Source of the DNA: an uncultured Oscillospiraceae bacterium | GTDB lineage: Bacteria > Bacillota > Clostridia > Oscillospirales > Ruminococcaceae | Assembly: GCA_934481355.1 (NCBI GenBank) | Contig: CAKSPH010000032.1 | Location: 1 to 27,041, forward strand | Reading direction: 5' to 3' | Length of the DNA: 27,041 nt | Shown: piece after piece, positions 1-7,054 of the stretch | Layout: each line of letters starts with the position of its first letter | How positions within the stretch are numbered: the stretch's first letter is position 1 | Position numbers and translations under genes: made by a program | The notes under the pieces: model-generated | The model's input: the letters and a program-made list of their open reading frames with translations, nothing else | Databases searched by the model: none | What the model was told of the DNA's origin: nothing

Positions 1-189
1 GTTACGGTTTCCGGTGCGTTGGGGCATTCGACCGTCAGCACGACCAGCAATATTTACTGCCATCTACTGGAGAACTCACAGGCTAAGGTTTCGGAGGCGA
101 TTACTAATGTGCTGAAAATAAGTCCGAATGATAGTTCGGCAAGCGACTCCAATGCTGCGGAAACAGCCGATAAAAACGAAGCATTTTAA
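1..189 (+). CDS. Tyrosine recombinase/phage integrase, C-terminal end (partial)
   Basis: Open from base 1 to a TAA at 187-189, giving 62 residues of a gene that begins outside the window. The peptide contains the LGHSTVSTTSNIYCH pattern. This is the last catalytic block of tyrosine recombinases: the HxxR-region GHS followed by the nucleophilic Tyr in an IYxH context. After it comes a short Ser/Asp/Ala-rich tail. The family cuts and rejoins DNA at attachment sites for phage or conjugative elements. The stop lies 90 bp from the 3' end of a tRNA-Glu gene, a common attachment target, so this gene probably marks the edge of an integrated element lying to the left. The family is clear. The type of element cannot be told from this fragment. 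Confidence 0.88.
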   Translation, partial: VTVSGALGHSTVSTTSNIYCHLLENSQAKVSEAITNVLKISPNDSSASDSNAAETADKNEAF

Positions 190-236
190 AATAATGATCA
201 AACAATGATCAAATGAACTTTTCCGGAAATAGAGAA

Positions 237-276
237 TCCCCCGAACGGCTTAGTAAAGCCATTCGGGGGATTTTAT
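237..276 (+). terminator. Rho-independent terminator after the integrase
   Basis: Arms of 15 nt at 237-251 and 256-270 pair except for one position. The stem is GC-rich (CCCCC/GGGGG) and is followed by TTTT at 271-274. It ends integrase transcription 8 bp before the tRNA-Glu 3' end and may also act on the tRNA transcript arriving from the other side. Confidence 0.8.
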
Positions 277-278
277 CG

Positions 279-353
279 TGGTGACCCGTACGGGAATTGA
301 ACCCATGATTCCGCCGTGAAAGGGCGATGTCTTAACCTCTTGACCAACGGGCC
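279..353 (-). tRNA. tRNA-Glu (anticodon TTC)
   Basis: On the minus strand a full cloverleaf is visible. The 7-bp acceptor is GGCCCGT/ACGGGTC, the D-arm contains GGTCAAGAGGTTAAG, the anticodon loop CTTTCAC carries TTC, and the T-arm is GGGTTCAATTCCC. The CCA end is encoded at 279-281. The gene is second in a two-tRNA transcript after tRNA-Met. Its 3' end faces the integrase gene, which makes it the likely attachment site of the element to the left. Confidence 0.96.
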
Positions 354-359
354 TAAAAG

Positions 360-390
360 AAAAACCGCACAACCAACGTATGCGGTTTTT
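360..390 (-). terminator. Hairpin between tRNA-Met and tRNA-Glu
   Basis: Perfect 10-bp arms, AAAAACCGCA at 360-369 and TGCGGTTTTT at 381-390, make a terminator-shaped hairpin with U-runs on both strands. It sits in the 39-bp spacer between the two tRNA genes. It may partly terminate the transcript after tRNA-Met or serve as a processing signal. Confidence 0.6.
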
Positions 391-392
391 AA

Positions 393-469
393 TGGTAGCG
401 GTAATCGGATTCGAACCAATGACACCCTGGGTATGAACCAAGTGCTCTAGCCAACTGAGCTATACCGCC
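393..469 (-). tRNA. tRNA-Met (anticodon CAT, elongator type)
   Basis: The minus strand starts GGCGGTATAGCTCAG and has the D-loop AGTTGGCTAGAGC. The anticodon stem is CTTGG/CCAGG around loop TTCATAC (anticodon CAT), the T-arm contains GGTTCGAATCC, and CCA is encoded at 393-395. The GGCGG 5' end matches elongator tRNA-Met of Firmicutes better than the initiator. A lysidine-modified tRNA-Ile (CAT) is less likely but not excluded. Confidence 0.92.
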
Positions 470-514
470 ATATTTGTTATTGCCGTTTCTTTAATCACTC
501 TTAACGACTTGATT

Positions 515-543
515 ATTATACCACATAAAAACTCGTTTGTCAA
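515..543 (-). promoter_or_regulatory. Promoter of the tRNA-Met/tRNA-Glu transcript
   Basis: Minus-strand TTGACA (538-543) and TATAAT (515-520) are separated by exactly 17 bp, a consensus sigma-A promoter about 45 bp upstream of tRNA-Met. Confidence 0.88.
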
Positions 544-596
544 GTACTTTTTTAAAAAAATACGGAAAATCCAAAAATCTTTCCCGTATGTCTGAT

Positions 597-755
597 GGTC
601 ACCTCTAAAAACCGGTTTGAAAAGGGAAAATGGGTAGAGTGCGCCGAATGCGATGAAAGCCGACGAAGTAAGGCTGTATGCCTTACGAGGAGGTTTGAAG
701 AAGCAGTCGGTGTGCTATACACATTTTCACTCAAACAAGGTTTTTAGAGGTGACC
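597..755. repeat. MITE-like element with terminal inverted repeats
   Basis: The two ends are perfect inverted repeats of 17 nt (GGTCACCTCTAAAAACC and its complement). The complementarity continues imperfectly for about 50 nt inward. The centre holds a hairpin with 7-bp arms, GTAAGGC/GCCTTAC. A 4-bp TGAT lies directly outside each end (593-596 and 756-759), which looks like a target-site duplication. No convincing gene is inside. These are the hallmarks of a non-autonomous miniature transposable element. A structured RNA is the alternative. Confidence 0.65.
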
Positions 756-859
756 TGATATTATACATTATAATTGAAAATAGAATGAACCACCCATTCC
801 TAATGCAAATAGCACTTGAAAAAGTTGTTGTTCCCTGCCCTGTTTTTTTACAAAAACAC

Positions 860-888
860 TTGACAAAACCTTTTATGCGGTGTATAAT
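860..888 (+). promoter_or_regulatory. Promoter of the ilvA leader
   Basis: TTGACA at 860-865 and TATAAT at 883-888 with a 17-bp spacer. The predicted start near 895 gives a leader of about 355 nt before ilvA, long enough for the structured RNA described next. Confidence 0.9.
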
Positions 889-894
889 TCTATT

Positions 895-1164
895 GTACAG
901 AGTTATCTGTACCGCAATAAAATCACAAATGCGTTGATGGGTGCGGTTCTCCGCTGTATCCGAACCACGCTTTTCCAGAGAGCTGCCGGCTGGTGCAAGG
1001 CAGTAAAGCGCTCGTATACGATCAGCCCGTAGCAGACAGTCCGAAAGCCTGTGCAATTAAGACTGTACGGATTTCCACCGTTACAGGGAAGTGCATTGAT
1101 GGATGTACAGAGGCTGATTTTGCTTAATACTATGCCCTCTATCACCCCGATCGAGGGCTTTTTT
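895..1164 (+). promoter_or_regulatory. T-box-like riboswitch leader of ilvA-ridA with terminator
   Basis: The leader holds the distal Stem I signature of T-box RNAs near 976-1003: AGAGAG, a GC arm, GGCTGGTG, AA, then the closing arm GGCAG. It is enclosed by CGCTTT/AAAGCG. The specifier loop should lie around 1012-1026. Both ATC (Ile) and ACG (Thr), each followed by A, can be read there, so the sensed tRNA is unresolved. An intrinsic terminator follows: arms 1134-1143 and 1149-1158, then six T. AGAGGC at 1110-1115 could pair with the terminator's 5' arm as an antiterminator. The canonical TGGNACCGCG box was not found, so this is T-box-like rather than a textbook T-box. Transcription would continue into ilvA only when the matching tRNA is uncharged. 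Confidence 0.6.
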
Positions 1165-1249
1165 ATAGCTTGCTCCTCTGCACCCGTATTTCTGACCGGA
1201 CAGCACACCGGCAAAAATCAGCCGCCATGCGGCAGGAGGAGTATTTATT

Positions 1250-2443
1250 ATGCTGACACTAGACAAGGTTTACAAAGCGTCCCACGTTCTGAAAGAAGTA
1301 ATCAGAGAAACCGACCTCATCAAGGCTCCCAAAATCAACAAGGAAGCCGAGGTTTACCTCAAGACCGAGAACCTTCAGGTAACAGGTTCATTTAAGGTAA
1401 GAGGCGCGTATTTCAAGATCTCCCAGCTCAGCGAGGATGAAAAGGCAAAGGGCGTTATCGCCTGCTCCGCAGGCAACCATGCGCAGGGCGTTGCACTTGC
1501 AGCTTCCAGGGCAGGCATCAAGTCCCTTATCTGCCTGCCGGACGGCGCTCCTATTTCAAAGGTAGAGGCCACCAAGTCATACGGCGCAGAGGTCTGCCTC
1601 GTTGAGGGCGTTTACGATGACGCTTATGCAAAGGCACTTCAGCTCCGCGACGAAAAGGGCTACACATTTATCCACCCGTTCGATGATGAGGACGTAATCG
1701 CTGGTCAGGGCACCATCGGCCTTGAAGTCCTTGAGCAGCTCCAGGACGTTGACGCAGTTGTCGTTCCTATCGGCGGCGGCGGACTCATCTCCGGCGTTGC
1801 TTATACAATCAAGCAGCTCAATCCGAAGATAAAGGTTTACGGCGTTCAGGCGGCGGGAGCCCCCAGTATGCTCAACGCCGTACACGACGGTAAAATCGAG
1901 CGCCTTGACAAGGTTTCCACCATTGCCGACGGTATCGCAGTAAAGGAACCCGGCAAGAACACATTCGAAATCTGCAGCAAGTACGTTGACGAGATCGTTA
2001 CAGTTACCGACGATGAGATCGCAGCGGCTATCCTCGCGCTCATTGAGCAGCAGAAGCTTATTTCCGAGGGTGCCGGAGCTGTTTCCGTTGCAGCCGTAAT
2101 GTTCAACAAGGTTCCCGTAAAGGGCAAGAAGGTCGTATGCCTGGTTTCCGGCGGCAACATCGACGTTACGATTCTGTCCAGAGTTATCCACCGCGGTCTT
2201 GTCAAGTCCGGAAGAACTGCCCTGCTCAACATCGAGCTGATGGACAAGCCCGGTCAGCTTCTCGGTGTGTCCAGGATAATCGCCGGTCTCGGCGGAAATG
2301 TTGTCGGAGTTCACCACGAGCACGTTGGCAATTCCGATATCAACGGCTGCTACCTCAGAATCGAGATGGAGACCAGAAACTTCGAGCACCTTAATGAGAT
2401 CAGACAGGCTCTCACGGACGCGGGCTTCAAGATCGTAGACTAA
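1250..2443 (+). CDS. ilvA: Threonine ammonia-lyase (threonine dehydratase), PLP-dependent, with ACT domain
   Basis: Converts L-threonine to 2-oxobutanoate and ammonia, the first step toward isoleucine or a catabolic step. The 397-residue protein is a fold-type II PLP enzyme. The PLP-binding lysine is K49 in GSFKVRGA, SAGNHAQG lies at 73-80, and the phosphate-binding Gly loop IGGGGLISG is at 174-182. The C-terminal ~75 residues (from about 322, LLNIELMDKPGQL) look like a single ACT regulatory domain. The length fits the short threonine dehydratase form rather than the ~510-residue two-ACT biosynthetic IlvA, so tdcB is an equally fair name. The start follows AGGAGG at a good distance. The gene is first in an operon with ridA 17 bp downstream, under the structured leader above. 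Confidence 0.95.
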   Translation: MLTLDKVYKASHVLKEVIRETDLIKAPKINKEAEVYLKTENLQVTGSFKVRGAYFKISQLSEDEKAKGVIACSAGNHAQGVALAASRAGIKSLICLPDGAPISKVEATKSYGAEVCLVEGVYDDAYAKALQLRDEKGYTFIHPFDDEDVIAGQGTIGLEVLEQLQDVDAVVVPIGGGGLISGVAYTIKQLNPKIKVYGVQAAGAPSMLNAVHDGKIERLDKVSTIADGIAVKEPGKNTFEICSKYVDEIVTVTDDEIAAAILALIEQQKLISEGAGAVSVAAVMFNKVPVKGKKVVCLVSGGNIDVTILSRVIHRGLVKSGRTALLNIELMDKPGQLLGVSRIIAGLGGNVVGVHHEHVGNSDINGCYLRIEMETRNFEHLNEIRQALTDAGFKIVD

Positions 2444-2460
2444 TTTAAAGGAGAACTAAC

Positions 2461-2832
2461 ATGAAAGACGTATTCACTTCCAGCGCTCCCGCAGCTATCG
2501 GCCCCTACACCCAGGCAAAAGTGGTAGGAAACATTGTTTACACCTCCGGTCAGATCGCTATTGTCCCGGCGACCGGCAACCTCGCAGAGGGCGGGATCGA
2601 GGGTCAGTCCAGACAGGTTTGTGAGAATCTGAAGGCTGTGCTCGCAGCGGCTGGCTCCGACCTCTCCAAGGTCGTAAAGACCACCTGCTTCCTGCACGAT
2701 ATCGGCGATTTCGCTGCTTTCAACGCGGTTTACGGCGAGTACTTCACCGGAAAGCCCGCACGTTCCTGCGTTGGCGGACTTAACCTCCCCAAGGGCGCAC
2801 TTGTTGAAGTCGAGGTAATCGCTGAGCTCTGA
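2461..2832 (+). CDS. ridA: RidA family 2-iminobutanoate/2-iminopropanoate deaminase
   Basis: Hydrolyses the reactive enamine/imine intermediates released by PLP dehydratases such as the threonine dehydratase encoded just upstream. The length of 123 residues is normal for the YjgF/YER057c/UK114 family. Visible features are the N-terminal SSAPAAIGPYTQA block, the central YTSGQI, and the substrate-carboxylate-binding Arg (R101) in KPARSCV. The ribosome site AAAGGAG lies 8 bp before the ATG. It is in one operon with ilvA, a biochemically sensible pairing. A small hairpin after the stop (CTGAT/ATCAG at 2829-2847, then TTTT) may be a weak terminator. Confidence 0.96.
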   Translation: MKDVFTSSAPAAIGPYTQAKVVGNIVYTSGQIAIVPATGNLAEGGIEGQSRQVCENLKAVLAAAGSDLSKVVKTTCFLHDIGDFAAFNAVYGEYFTGKPARSCVGGLNLPKGALVEVEVIAEL

Positions 2833-2857
2833 TTTCTCAGGGATCAGTTTTCGGCTC

Positions 2858-2886
2858 TTGACAGAATCCCATCTTTATGATATAAT
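2858..2886 (+). promoter_or_regulatory. Promoter upstream of the MATE gene
   Basis: TTGACA at 2858-2863 and TATAAT at 2881-2886, 17-bp spacer. A transcript from here would run through the palindromic repeat and the terminator-like hairpin at 3111-3149 before reaching the MATE gene, leaving a leader of about 280 nt. Confidence 0.75.
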
Positions 2887-2888
2887 AG

Positions 2889-3059
2889 GGCAACATCGCA
2901 CAATTAACAGCTAACGCCTTTGCCGCCCGCTTACTTGCATCTTTTTCGTCATCTTACACAACTTTCGCTTGACAGGCGTCAGCCTGTCTGCTCTCAAGTT
3001 GTATAATCTGACAAAAAATCTGCGGCGTAATCGCACGACAATAATTGCGCGATATTGCC
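2889..3059. repeat. Palindromic repeat element (possible MITE), about 171 bp
   Basis: The outer arms 2889-2906 and 3042-3059 are inverted repeats matching at 16 of 18 positions. In the centre, ACAACTT/AAGTTGT encloses a perfect GACAGGC-GTCA-GCCTGTC hairpin near 2973-2990. There is no gene inside. The nested architecture resembles dispersed miniature elements. No clear target-site duplication was found, so a conserved leader RNA of the MATE gene is an alternative. Confidence 0.5.
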
Positions 3060-3110
3060 TTAATCAACGAAAACAATGATGTGGATTTTTCCGGAGCTGC
3101 TCACCTTTTC

Positions 3111-3149
3111 GCCACACGAATGCCGAATGCGTTCGTGTGGCTATTTTTG
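3111..3149 (+). terminator. Terminator-like hairpin in the MATE leader
   Basis: Arms GCCACACGAATGC (3111-3123) and GCGTTCGTGTGGC (3129-3141) pair with one G-U, followed by TATTTTTGT. It lies 27 bp before the MATE start codon, between the promoter at 2858 and the gene, where it could attenuate the MATE transcript. Confidence 0.7.
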
Positions 3150-3175
3150 TGTAATTTTCCGGGTACGGAGGTAAA

Positions 3176-4513
3176 ATGAACGATTCTTTTATGAAAGAGA
3201 AGCCGGTATTCCCGCTTCTGATGTCGATGGCTCTGCCGATGGTGCTTTCAATGCTTGTGAACTCGCTGTACAACATTGTGGACAGCCTATTTGTGGCGAA
3301 AATAAGCGACGACGCCATGACCGCGCTGTCGCTGGTGTTCCCTGTCCAGAACCTGATAAACGCAGTGGGAATCGGCTTCGGAATCGGGATAAACGCGGTG
3401 ATCGCGTTCTATTCCGGAGCCGGAGACCGCGAAAAGGCAGACCGCGCCGCAACCCAGGGACTGATTTTTGCCGTGCTTCATAGTGTGATTCTCACCGCAG
3501 GAAGCATAGCGGTAATGCCCGCATTCCTCGGGATGTTCACAAGCTCTCAGGCTGTAATCGACCTCGGTGTGCGCTACTCTAACATTGCATTCTCGTTCAC
3601 GCTGATAATCAACCTCGGTATGGCGTTTGAAAAGATATTTCAGGCTGTCGGCAGAATGAAAACCTCCATGGTGAGCCTGCTGTGCGGGTGCGTATGCAAC
3701 ATAATCCTGGACCCTATGCTGATTTTCGGTTACGGATTCCCGGAAATGGGAATTGAAGGAGCCGCTCTCGCCTCGGGAATCGGTCAGTGCGTGTCCCTCG
3801 CAATTTACCTTATCGTGTACTTCCGGACGGATACAGGCGTTCATTTCCGCAGGAAGTACCTCAGACCGCAGGGCTACATGACCGCAAGGCTTTATTCCAT
3901 CGGGATCCCCGCGGTGCTGAACCTCGCGCTTCCCTCGATACTTATTTCCGCGCTGAACGCGATACTCGCGGCTTATTCCGAGGTGTACATACTCGTGCTG
4001 GGAATCTATTACAAGCTCCAGACGTTCCTCTACCTCCCCGCGAACGGAATAATTCAGGGAATGCGCCCGCTTGTCGGCTACAACTACGGCGCCGGGGAGC
4101 ACAGTCGCGTAAGTCAGCTCTACCGTGACGTCCTGCTGACAAGCGGAATAATCATGATTATAGGAACCGCGATATGCCTTGCGATTCCCGGGGAGCTGAT
4201 GTCGCTTTTCACGCAGAGCGAGGATGTAATTATTACCGGTGCCTCCGCACTGCGGATAATCAGCGCGGGATTCATCATTTCGGCGGTCTCCGTGACCTCC
4301 TCCGGAGCGCTGGAGGGGCTGGGCAAAGGGATTCCCTCGCTGGTAATCTCACTGTGCCGCTACATCGTGATGATAATACCGGCGGCGTTCGTACTCACAC
4401 GCTGTTTCGGCGCTGACGCGGTATGGAACGCATTCTGGATAACAGAGGTCATATCAGCGGCGGTTTCCGTGATAGTCTACAAAAAAGCCGTGAAGCAAAA
4501 GCGAACCGTATAA
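3176..4513 (+). CDS. MATE family multidrug/cation antiporter
   Basis: Inner-membrane exporter of the multidrug and toxic compound extrusion family, normally driven by a Na+ or H+ gradient. At 445 residues it has the usual MATE length and about 12 hydrophobic segments in two six-helix halves. The first half opens with PLLMSMALPMVLSMLVNSLY and NIVDSLFVAKISDDAMTALS, a typical MATE N-terminus. A second-half helix pair follows IGIPAVLNLALPSIL near 245. The ATG follows TACGGAGGT. The gene is transcribed alone and is convergent with glnN. The substrate cannot be predicted from sequence. Confidence 0.93.
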   Translation: MNDSFMKEKPVFPLLMSMALPMVLSMLVNSLYNIVDSLFVAKISDDAMTALSLVFPVQNLINAVGIGFGIGINAVIAFYSGAGDREKADRAATQGLIFAVLHSVILTAGSIAVMPAFLGMFTSSQAVIDLGVRYSNIAFSFTLIINLGMAFEKIFQAVGRMKTSMVSLLCGCVCNIILDPMLIFGYGFPEMGIEGAALASGIGQCVSLAIYLIVYFRTDTGVHFRRKYLRPQGYMTARLYSIGIPAVLNLALPSILISALNAILAAYSEVYILVLGIYYKLQTFLYLPANGIIQGMRPLVGYNYGAGEHSRVSQLYRDVLLTSGIIMIIGTAICLAIPGELMSLFTQSEDVIITGASALRIISAGFIISAVSVTSSGALEGLGKGIPSLVISLCRYIVMIIPAAFVLTRCFGADAVWNAFWITEVISAAVSVIVYKKAVKQKRTV

Positions 4514-4540
4514 ATTATGCCCTCTTTTCCAAAAGAAAAA

Positions 4541-4564
4541 GGGGCTGCCTTATATGGCAGCCCC
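4541..4564 (-). terminator. Terminator of glnN (possibly bidirectional)
   Basis: Perfect 9-bp arms GGGGCTGCC/GGCAGCCCC at 4541-4549 and 4556-4564. Read on the minus strand the hairpin is followed by TTTTTCTTTT, so it ends glnN transcription. Two further perfect hairpins lie between it and the glnN stop: CTTAAAGCG/CGCTTTAAG (4591-4616) and CCGCA/TGCGG (4628-4641). The MATE transcript arrives from the other side, with a weaker tail. Confidence 0.85.
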
Positions 4565-4644
4565 GAAAAAAGGGAAAGGGAGCGGGATATCTTAAAGCGA
4601 GAATTTACGCTTTAAGTCGATGTTTAGCCGCATTACTGCGGGGA

Positions 4645-6735
4645 TCATACGTTGAACAGAAGCTCATCGTATGTCGGGAACGGCCAGTACTCCTCGCCGA
4701 CGATAGTTTCAAGCTCGTCAGCAACAGCGCGGAGGCTCTGCATTGCAACGAATACATCATCGCAGTAAGCCTTTGCCTGCTCAGCGTAGTCAGATACGCC
4801 CTGTGCCTTTACGATAGCGGCATTCAGTGCGTCGATCTTCTCGCTGAGGGAGATGGTCAGTGTATTAGCCTTATTTGCAAGCTCAGTCTCAACAACGGGC
4901 TCGATTCCGAGCGCCTTCTTGCTTGCTGCCATGTCGCATACGTCCTTGGAGAACTTCATAACGGCGGGAAGGATCTCTGTCTTAGCCATGTCGCTGGTGG
5001 TCAGAGCCTCGATGTTGATGATCTTGGAGTAGTTCTCGTAATTGATCTCCTGTCTTGCGTGGAGCTCGACCTCGCTGTACACGCCGAATTTGGTGAATAC
5101 CTTTACGTTCTTCTCCTCGGTGAGTGCCGGGATAGCGTCAACGGTGGTCTTGAGGTTCGGCAGACCGCGCTTTTCAGCCTCTACCAGCCACTCAGCGCCG
5201 TAGCCGTTGCCGTTGAAGATAACTCTCTTGTGCTGCTTGATGTTCTTAACAAGCAGGTCATGCAGGGCTGCGTTGAAATCGTCAGCCTTTTCGAGTTCGT
5301 CCGCAAATTCAGTCAGGGAGTTTGCAACGATAGTGTTCAGCACGGTGTTCGGACCTGCGATATTCAGGCTGGAACCAGCGCTTCTGAACTCAAACTTGTT
5401 GCCGGTGAATGCGAACGGAGATGTTCTGTTTCTATCGGTAGTATCCTTCGGGAAGTTAGGCAGCGAGGAAACGCCCACATTGAACATTTCTCTGCCGGAG
5501 GTGTACTCCTTGCCCTCTTCAAGAGCCTCGATAACATTCTCGAGCTCTTCGCCGAGGAAGATAGAAATGATCGCGGGAGGCGCCTCGTTTGCGCCCAGTC
5601 TGTGGTCGTTTCCGGCGGAAGCAACAGAAAGCCTGAGCAGGTCGGAATACTCGTCAACAGCCTTGATGATGGCAACGAGGAATGTCAGGAACTGCGCGTT
5701 CTCCATCGGGCTCTTGCCGGGATCGAGCAGGTTCTGACCGTCGTCTGTGGACAGTGACCAGTTATCGTGCTTACCGGAACCGTTGATTCCTGCGAAGGGC
5801 TTCTCATGGAGCAGGCATACAAGGCCGTGCTCGAGGGCGATCTTCTTCATCAGCTCCATTGTGAGCTGGTTCTGGTCGGTAGCGAGGTTAGCGGGTGCGA
5901 AAATAGGAGCATTCTCGTGCTGAGCGGGAGCAACCTCGTTGTGCTTGGTCTTGGATGTGATGCCGAGCTTCCACATATGCTCGTCGAGGTCCTTCATGTA
6001 GCTTGCTACGCGGTCCTTGATGGTTCCGAAATAGTGGTCGTCAAGTTCCTGACCCTTGGGAGCCGGAGCGCCGAACAGAGTTCTGCCGGTGAAGATAAGG
6101 TCCTTTCTCTTATCGTAGGTGGTCTTGTTTACGAGGAAGTACTCCTGCTCAGCGCCTACGGTTGCAACTACTCTCTTTGCGGTGGTATTTCCGAACAGCT
6201 TCAGGATCCTGAGCGCTGCGTCGGAAACAACATCCATGGAGCGGAGCAGAGGAGTTTTCTTGTCCAGTGCCTCGCCAGAGTAGGAATAGAATGCGGTAGG
6301 AATGTAGAGGGAGCCGCCCTTTACGAATGCGTAGGAGGTAGGATCCCATGCGGTGTATCCTCTTGCCTCAAATGTAGCCCTGATTCCGCCGGACGGGAAG
6401 CTGGAGGCGTCAGGCTCGCCCTTGATGAGCTCCTTGCCTGAGAACTCCATGATAACTGTGCCGTCGCCCATCGGAGAAATGAAGCTGTCGTGCTTTTCAG
6501 CAGTGATGCCGGTCATAGGCTGGAACCAGTGGGTATAATGTGTTGCGCCCTTTTCGATCGCCCAGTCCTTCATTGCGCTTGCAACTACATCTGCAATGCT
6601 GCTGTCAAGCTCCTTGCCCTCGGCAATGGTCTTTTTCAGTGTCTTGAAAACGTTCTTCGGAAGCCTCTGCTTCATCGTTTCCTCATTGAATACGTCAATG
6701 CCGAACTGCTCCACTACGTTAAAATGTTCTGCCAT
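4645..6735 (-). CDS. glnN: Glutamine synthetase type III
   Basis: Cytoplasmic ATP-dependent synthesis of glutamine from glutamate and ammonia, the main ammonia-assimilation step. The 696 residues match the GSIII (GlnN) family of Bacteroides, Ruminococcus and cyanobacteria and are far longer than GSI (~450). Conserved blocks seen: [16 protein letters not shown] (88-103), EQEYF (196-200, metal/glutamate site), [11 protein letters not shown] (264-274), NGSGKHDNW (318-326) and [12 protein letters not shown] (376-387). The start follows AAGGAGG at a good distance. The gene is monocistronic, with its own promoter at 6845-6873 and a terminator hairpin inside its ~100-nt leader, so transcription attenuation is likely. 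Confidence 0.96.
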   Translation of the reverse strand: MAEHFNVVEQFGIDVFNEETMKQRLPKNVFKTLKKTIAEGKELDSSIADVVASAMKDWAIEKGATHYTHWFQPMTGITAEKHDSFISPMGDGTVIMEFSGKELIKGEPDASSFPSGGIRATFEARGYTAWDPTSYAFVKGGSLYIPTAFYSYSGEALDKKTPLLRSMDVVSDAALRILKLFGNTTAKRVVATVGAEQEYFLVNKTTYDKRKDLIFTGRTLFGAPAPKGQELDDHYFGTIKDRVASYMKDLDEHMWKLGITSKTKHNEVAPAQHENAPIFAPANLATDQNQLTMELMKKIALEHGLVCLLHEKPFAGINGSGKHDNWSLSTDDGQNLLDPGKSPMENAQFLTFLVAIIKAVDEYSDLLRLSVASAGNDHRLGANEAPPAIISIFLGEELENVIEALEEGKEYTSGREMFNVGVSSLPNFPKDTTDRNRTSPFAFTGNKFEFRSAGSSLNIAGPNTVLNTIVANSLTEFADELEKADDFNAALHDLLVKNIKQHKRVIFNGNGYGAEWLVEAEKRGLPNLKTTVDAIPALTEEKNVKVFTKFGVYSEVELHARQEINYENYSKIINIEALTTSDMAKTEILPAVMKFSKDVCDMAASKKALGIEPVVETELANKANTLTISLSEKIDALNAAIVKAQGVSDYAEQAKAYCDDVFVAMQSLRAVADELETIVGEEYWPFPTYDELLFNV

Positions 6736-6775
6736 GTCCCTTTTCCTCCTTGATTATCGTGTAGATTCAGAAACT

Positions 6776-6821
6776 AAAAAAGCGCTTCGGACGCGGACAA
6801 TAAGCCCGTATCCCGAAACGC
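6776..6821 (-). terminator. Intrinsic terminator in the glnN leader (attenuator)
   Basis: On the minus strand GCGTTTCGG (6813-6821) pairs with CCGAAGCGC (6782-6790) with one G-U. An inner stem CGGGC/GTCCG caps it, and TTTTTT (6776-6781) follows. It sits between the glnN promoter and the glnN ribosome site, so it would stop transcription before the gene unless antiterminated. Confidence 0.75.
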
Positions 6822-6844
6822 CTTTGTTTCTTGATTACATTTAT

Positions 6845-6873
6845 ATTTTAGCCGAAAACGCGGATTTTGTCAA
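6845..6873 (-). promoter_or_regulatory. Promoter of glnN
   Basis: Minus-strand TTGACA (6868-6873), 17-bp spacer, TAAAAT (6845-6850). The predicted start near 6838 gives a ~100-nt leader containing the attenuator hairpin. TATATGCA occurs at 6879-6886, just upstream of the -35 box, and again at 6915-6922. Confidence 0.85.
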
Positions 6874-6970
6874 TCGCATATATGCACAAATAGTCTTGAT
6901 TTTATGCTGGAGTTTATATGCATACTGCACAATCAATCTGTATTTTATTGAAGTGCCATCTTGCATAAAA

Positions 6971-7008
6971 TTCAGCCTGCAATTCCGGAATTGGCTTTGC
7001 AGGTTGAA
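6971..7008 (-). terminator. Hairpin downstream of the amino acid ABC operon
   Basis: Arms TTCAGCCTGCAA (6971-6982) and TTGCAGGTTGAA (6997-7008) match at 11 of 12 positions and enclose the palindrome AATTCCGGAATT. On the minus strand TTTTATG follows. It lies 47 bp after the stop of the ABC ATPase and is probably its terminator. Confidence 0.6.
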
Positions 7009-7037
7009 TCAACGTATATTTTTGCAGGATTGAATCA
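6996..7037. repeat. Two direct repeats upstream of glnN
   Basis: TTTGCAGGTTGAATCA (6996-7011) and TTTGCAGGATTGAATCA (7021-7037) are near-identical copies about 25 bp apart. A weaker third copy, ATTGCAGAAT, is near 7042. They could be regulator binding sites for glnN or merely duplicated terminator arms. Confidence 0.5.
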
Positions 7038-7054
7038 TAGATATTGCAGAATCG

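Noticed and set aside
653..937. A 94-residue open frame on the plus strand
   Set aside because: It runs through the MITE-like element and the ilvA promoter, has no ribosome site and resembles no protein.
2960..3006. A TTGACA and a TATAAT inside the second palindromic repeat as a promoter
   Set aside because: The spacing is 27 bp, too long for a sigma-A promoter.
4423..5757. A 444-residue open frame on the plus strand opposite glnN
   Set aside because: It lies fully antisense to the well-conserved glnN reading frame, has no ribosome site and no recognisable domain. It arises from strong codon bias in the real gene.
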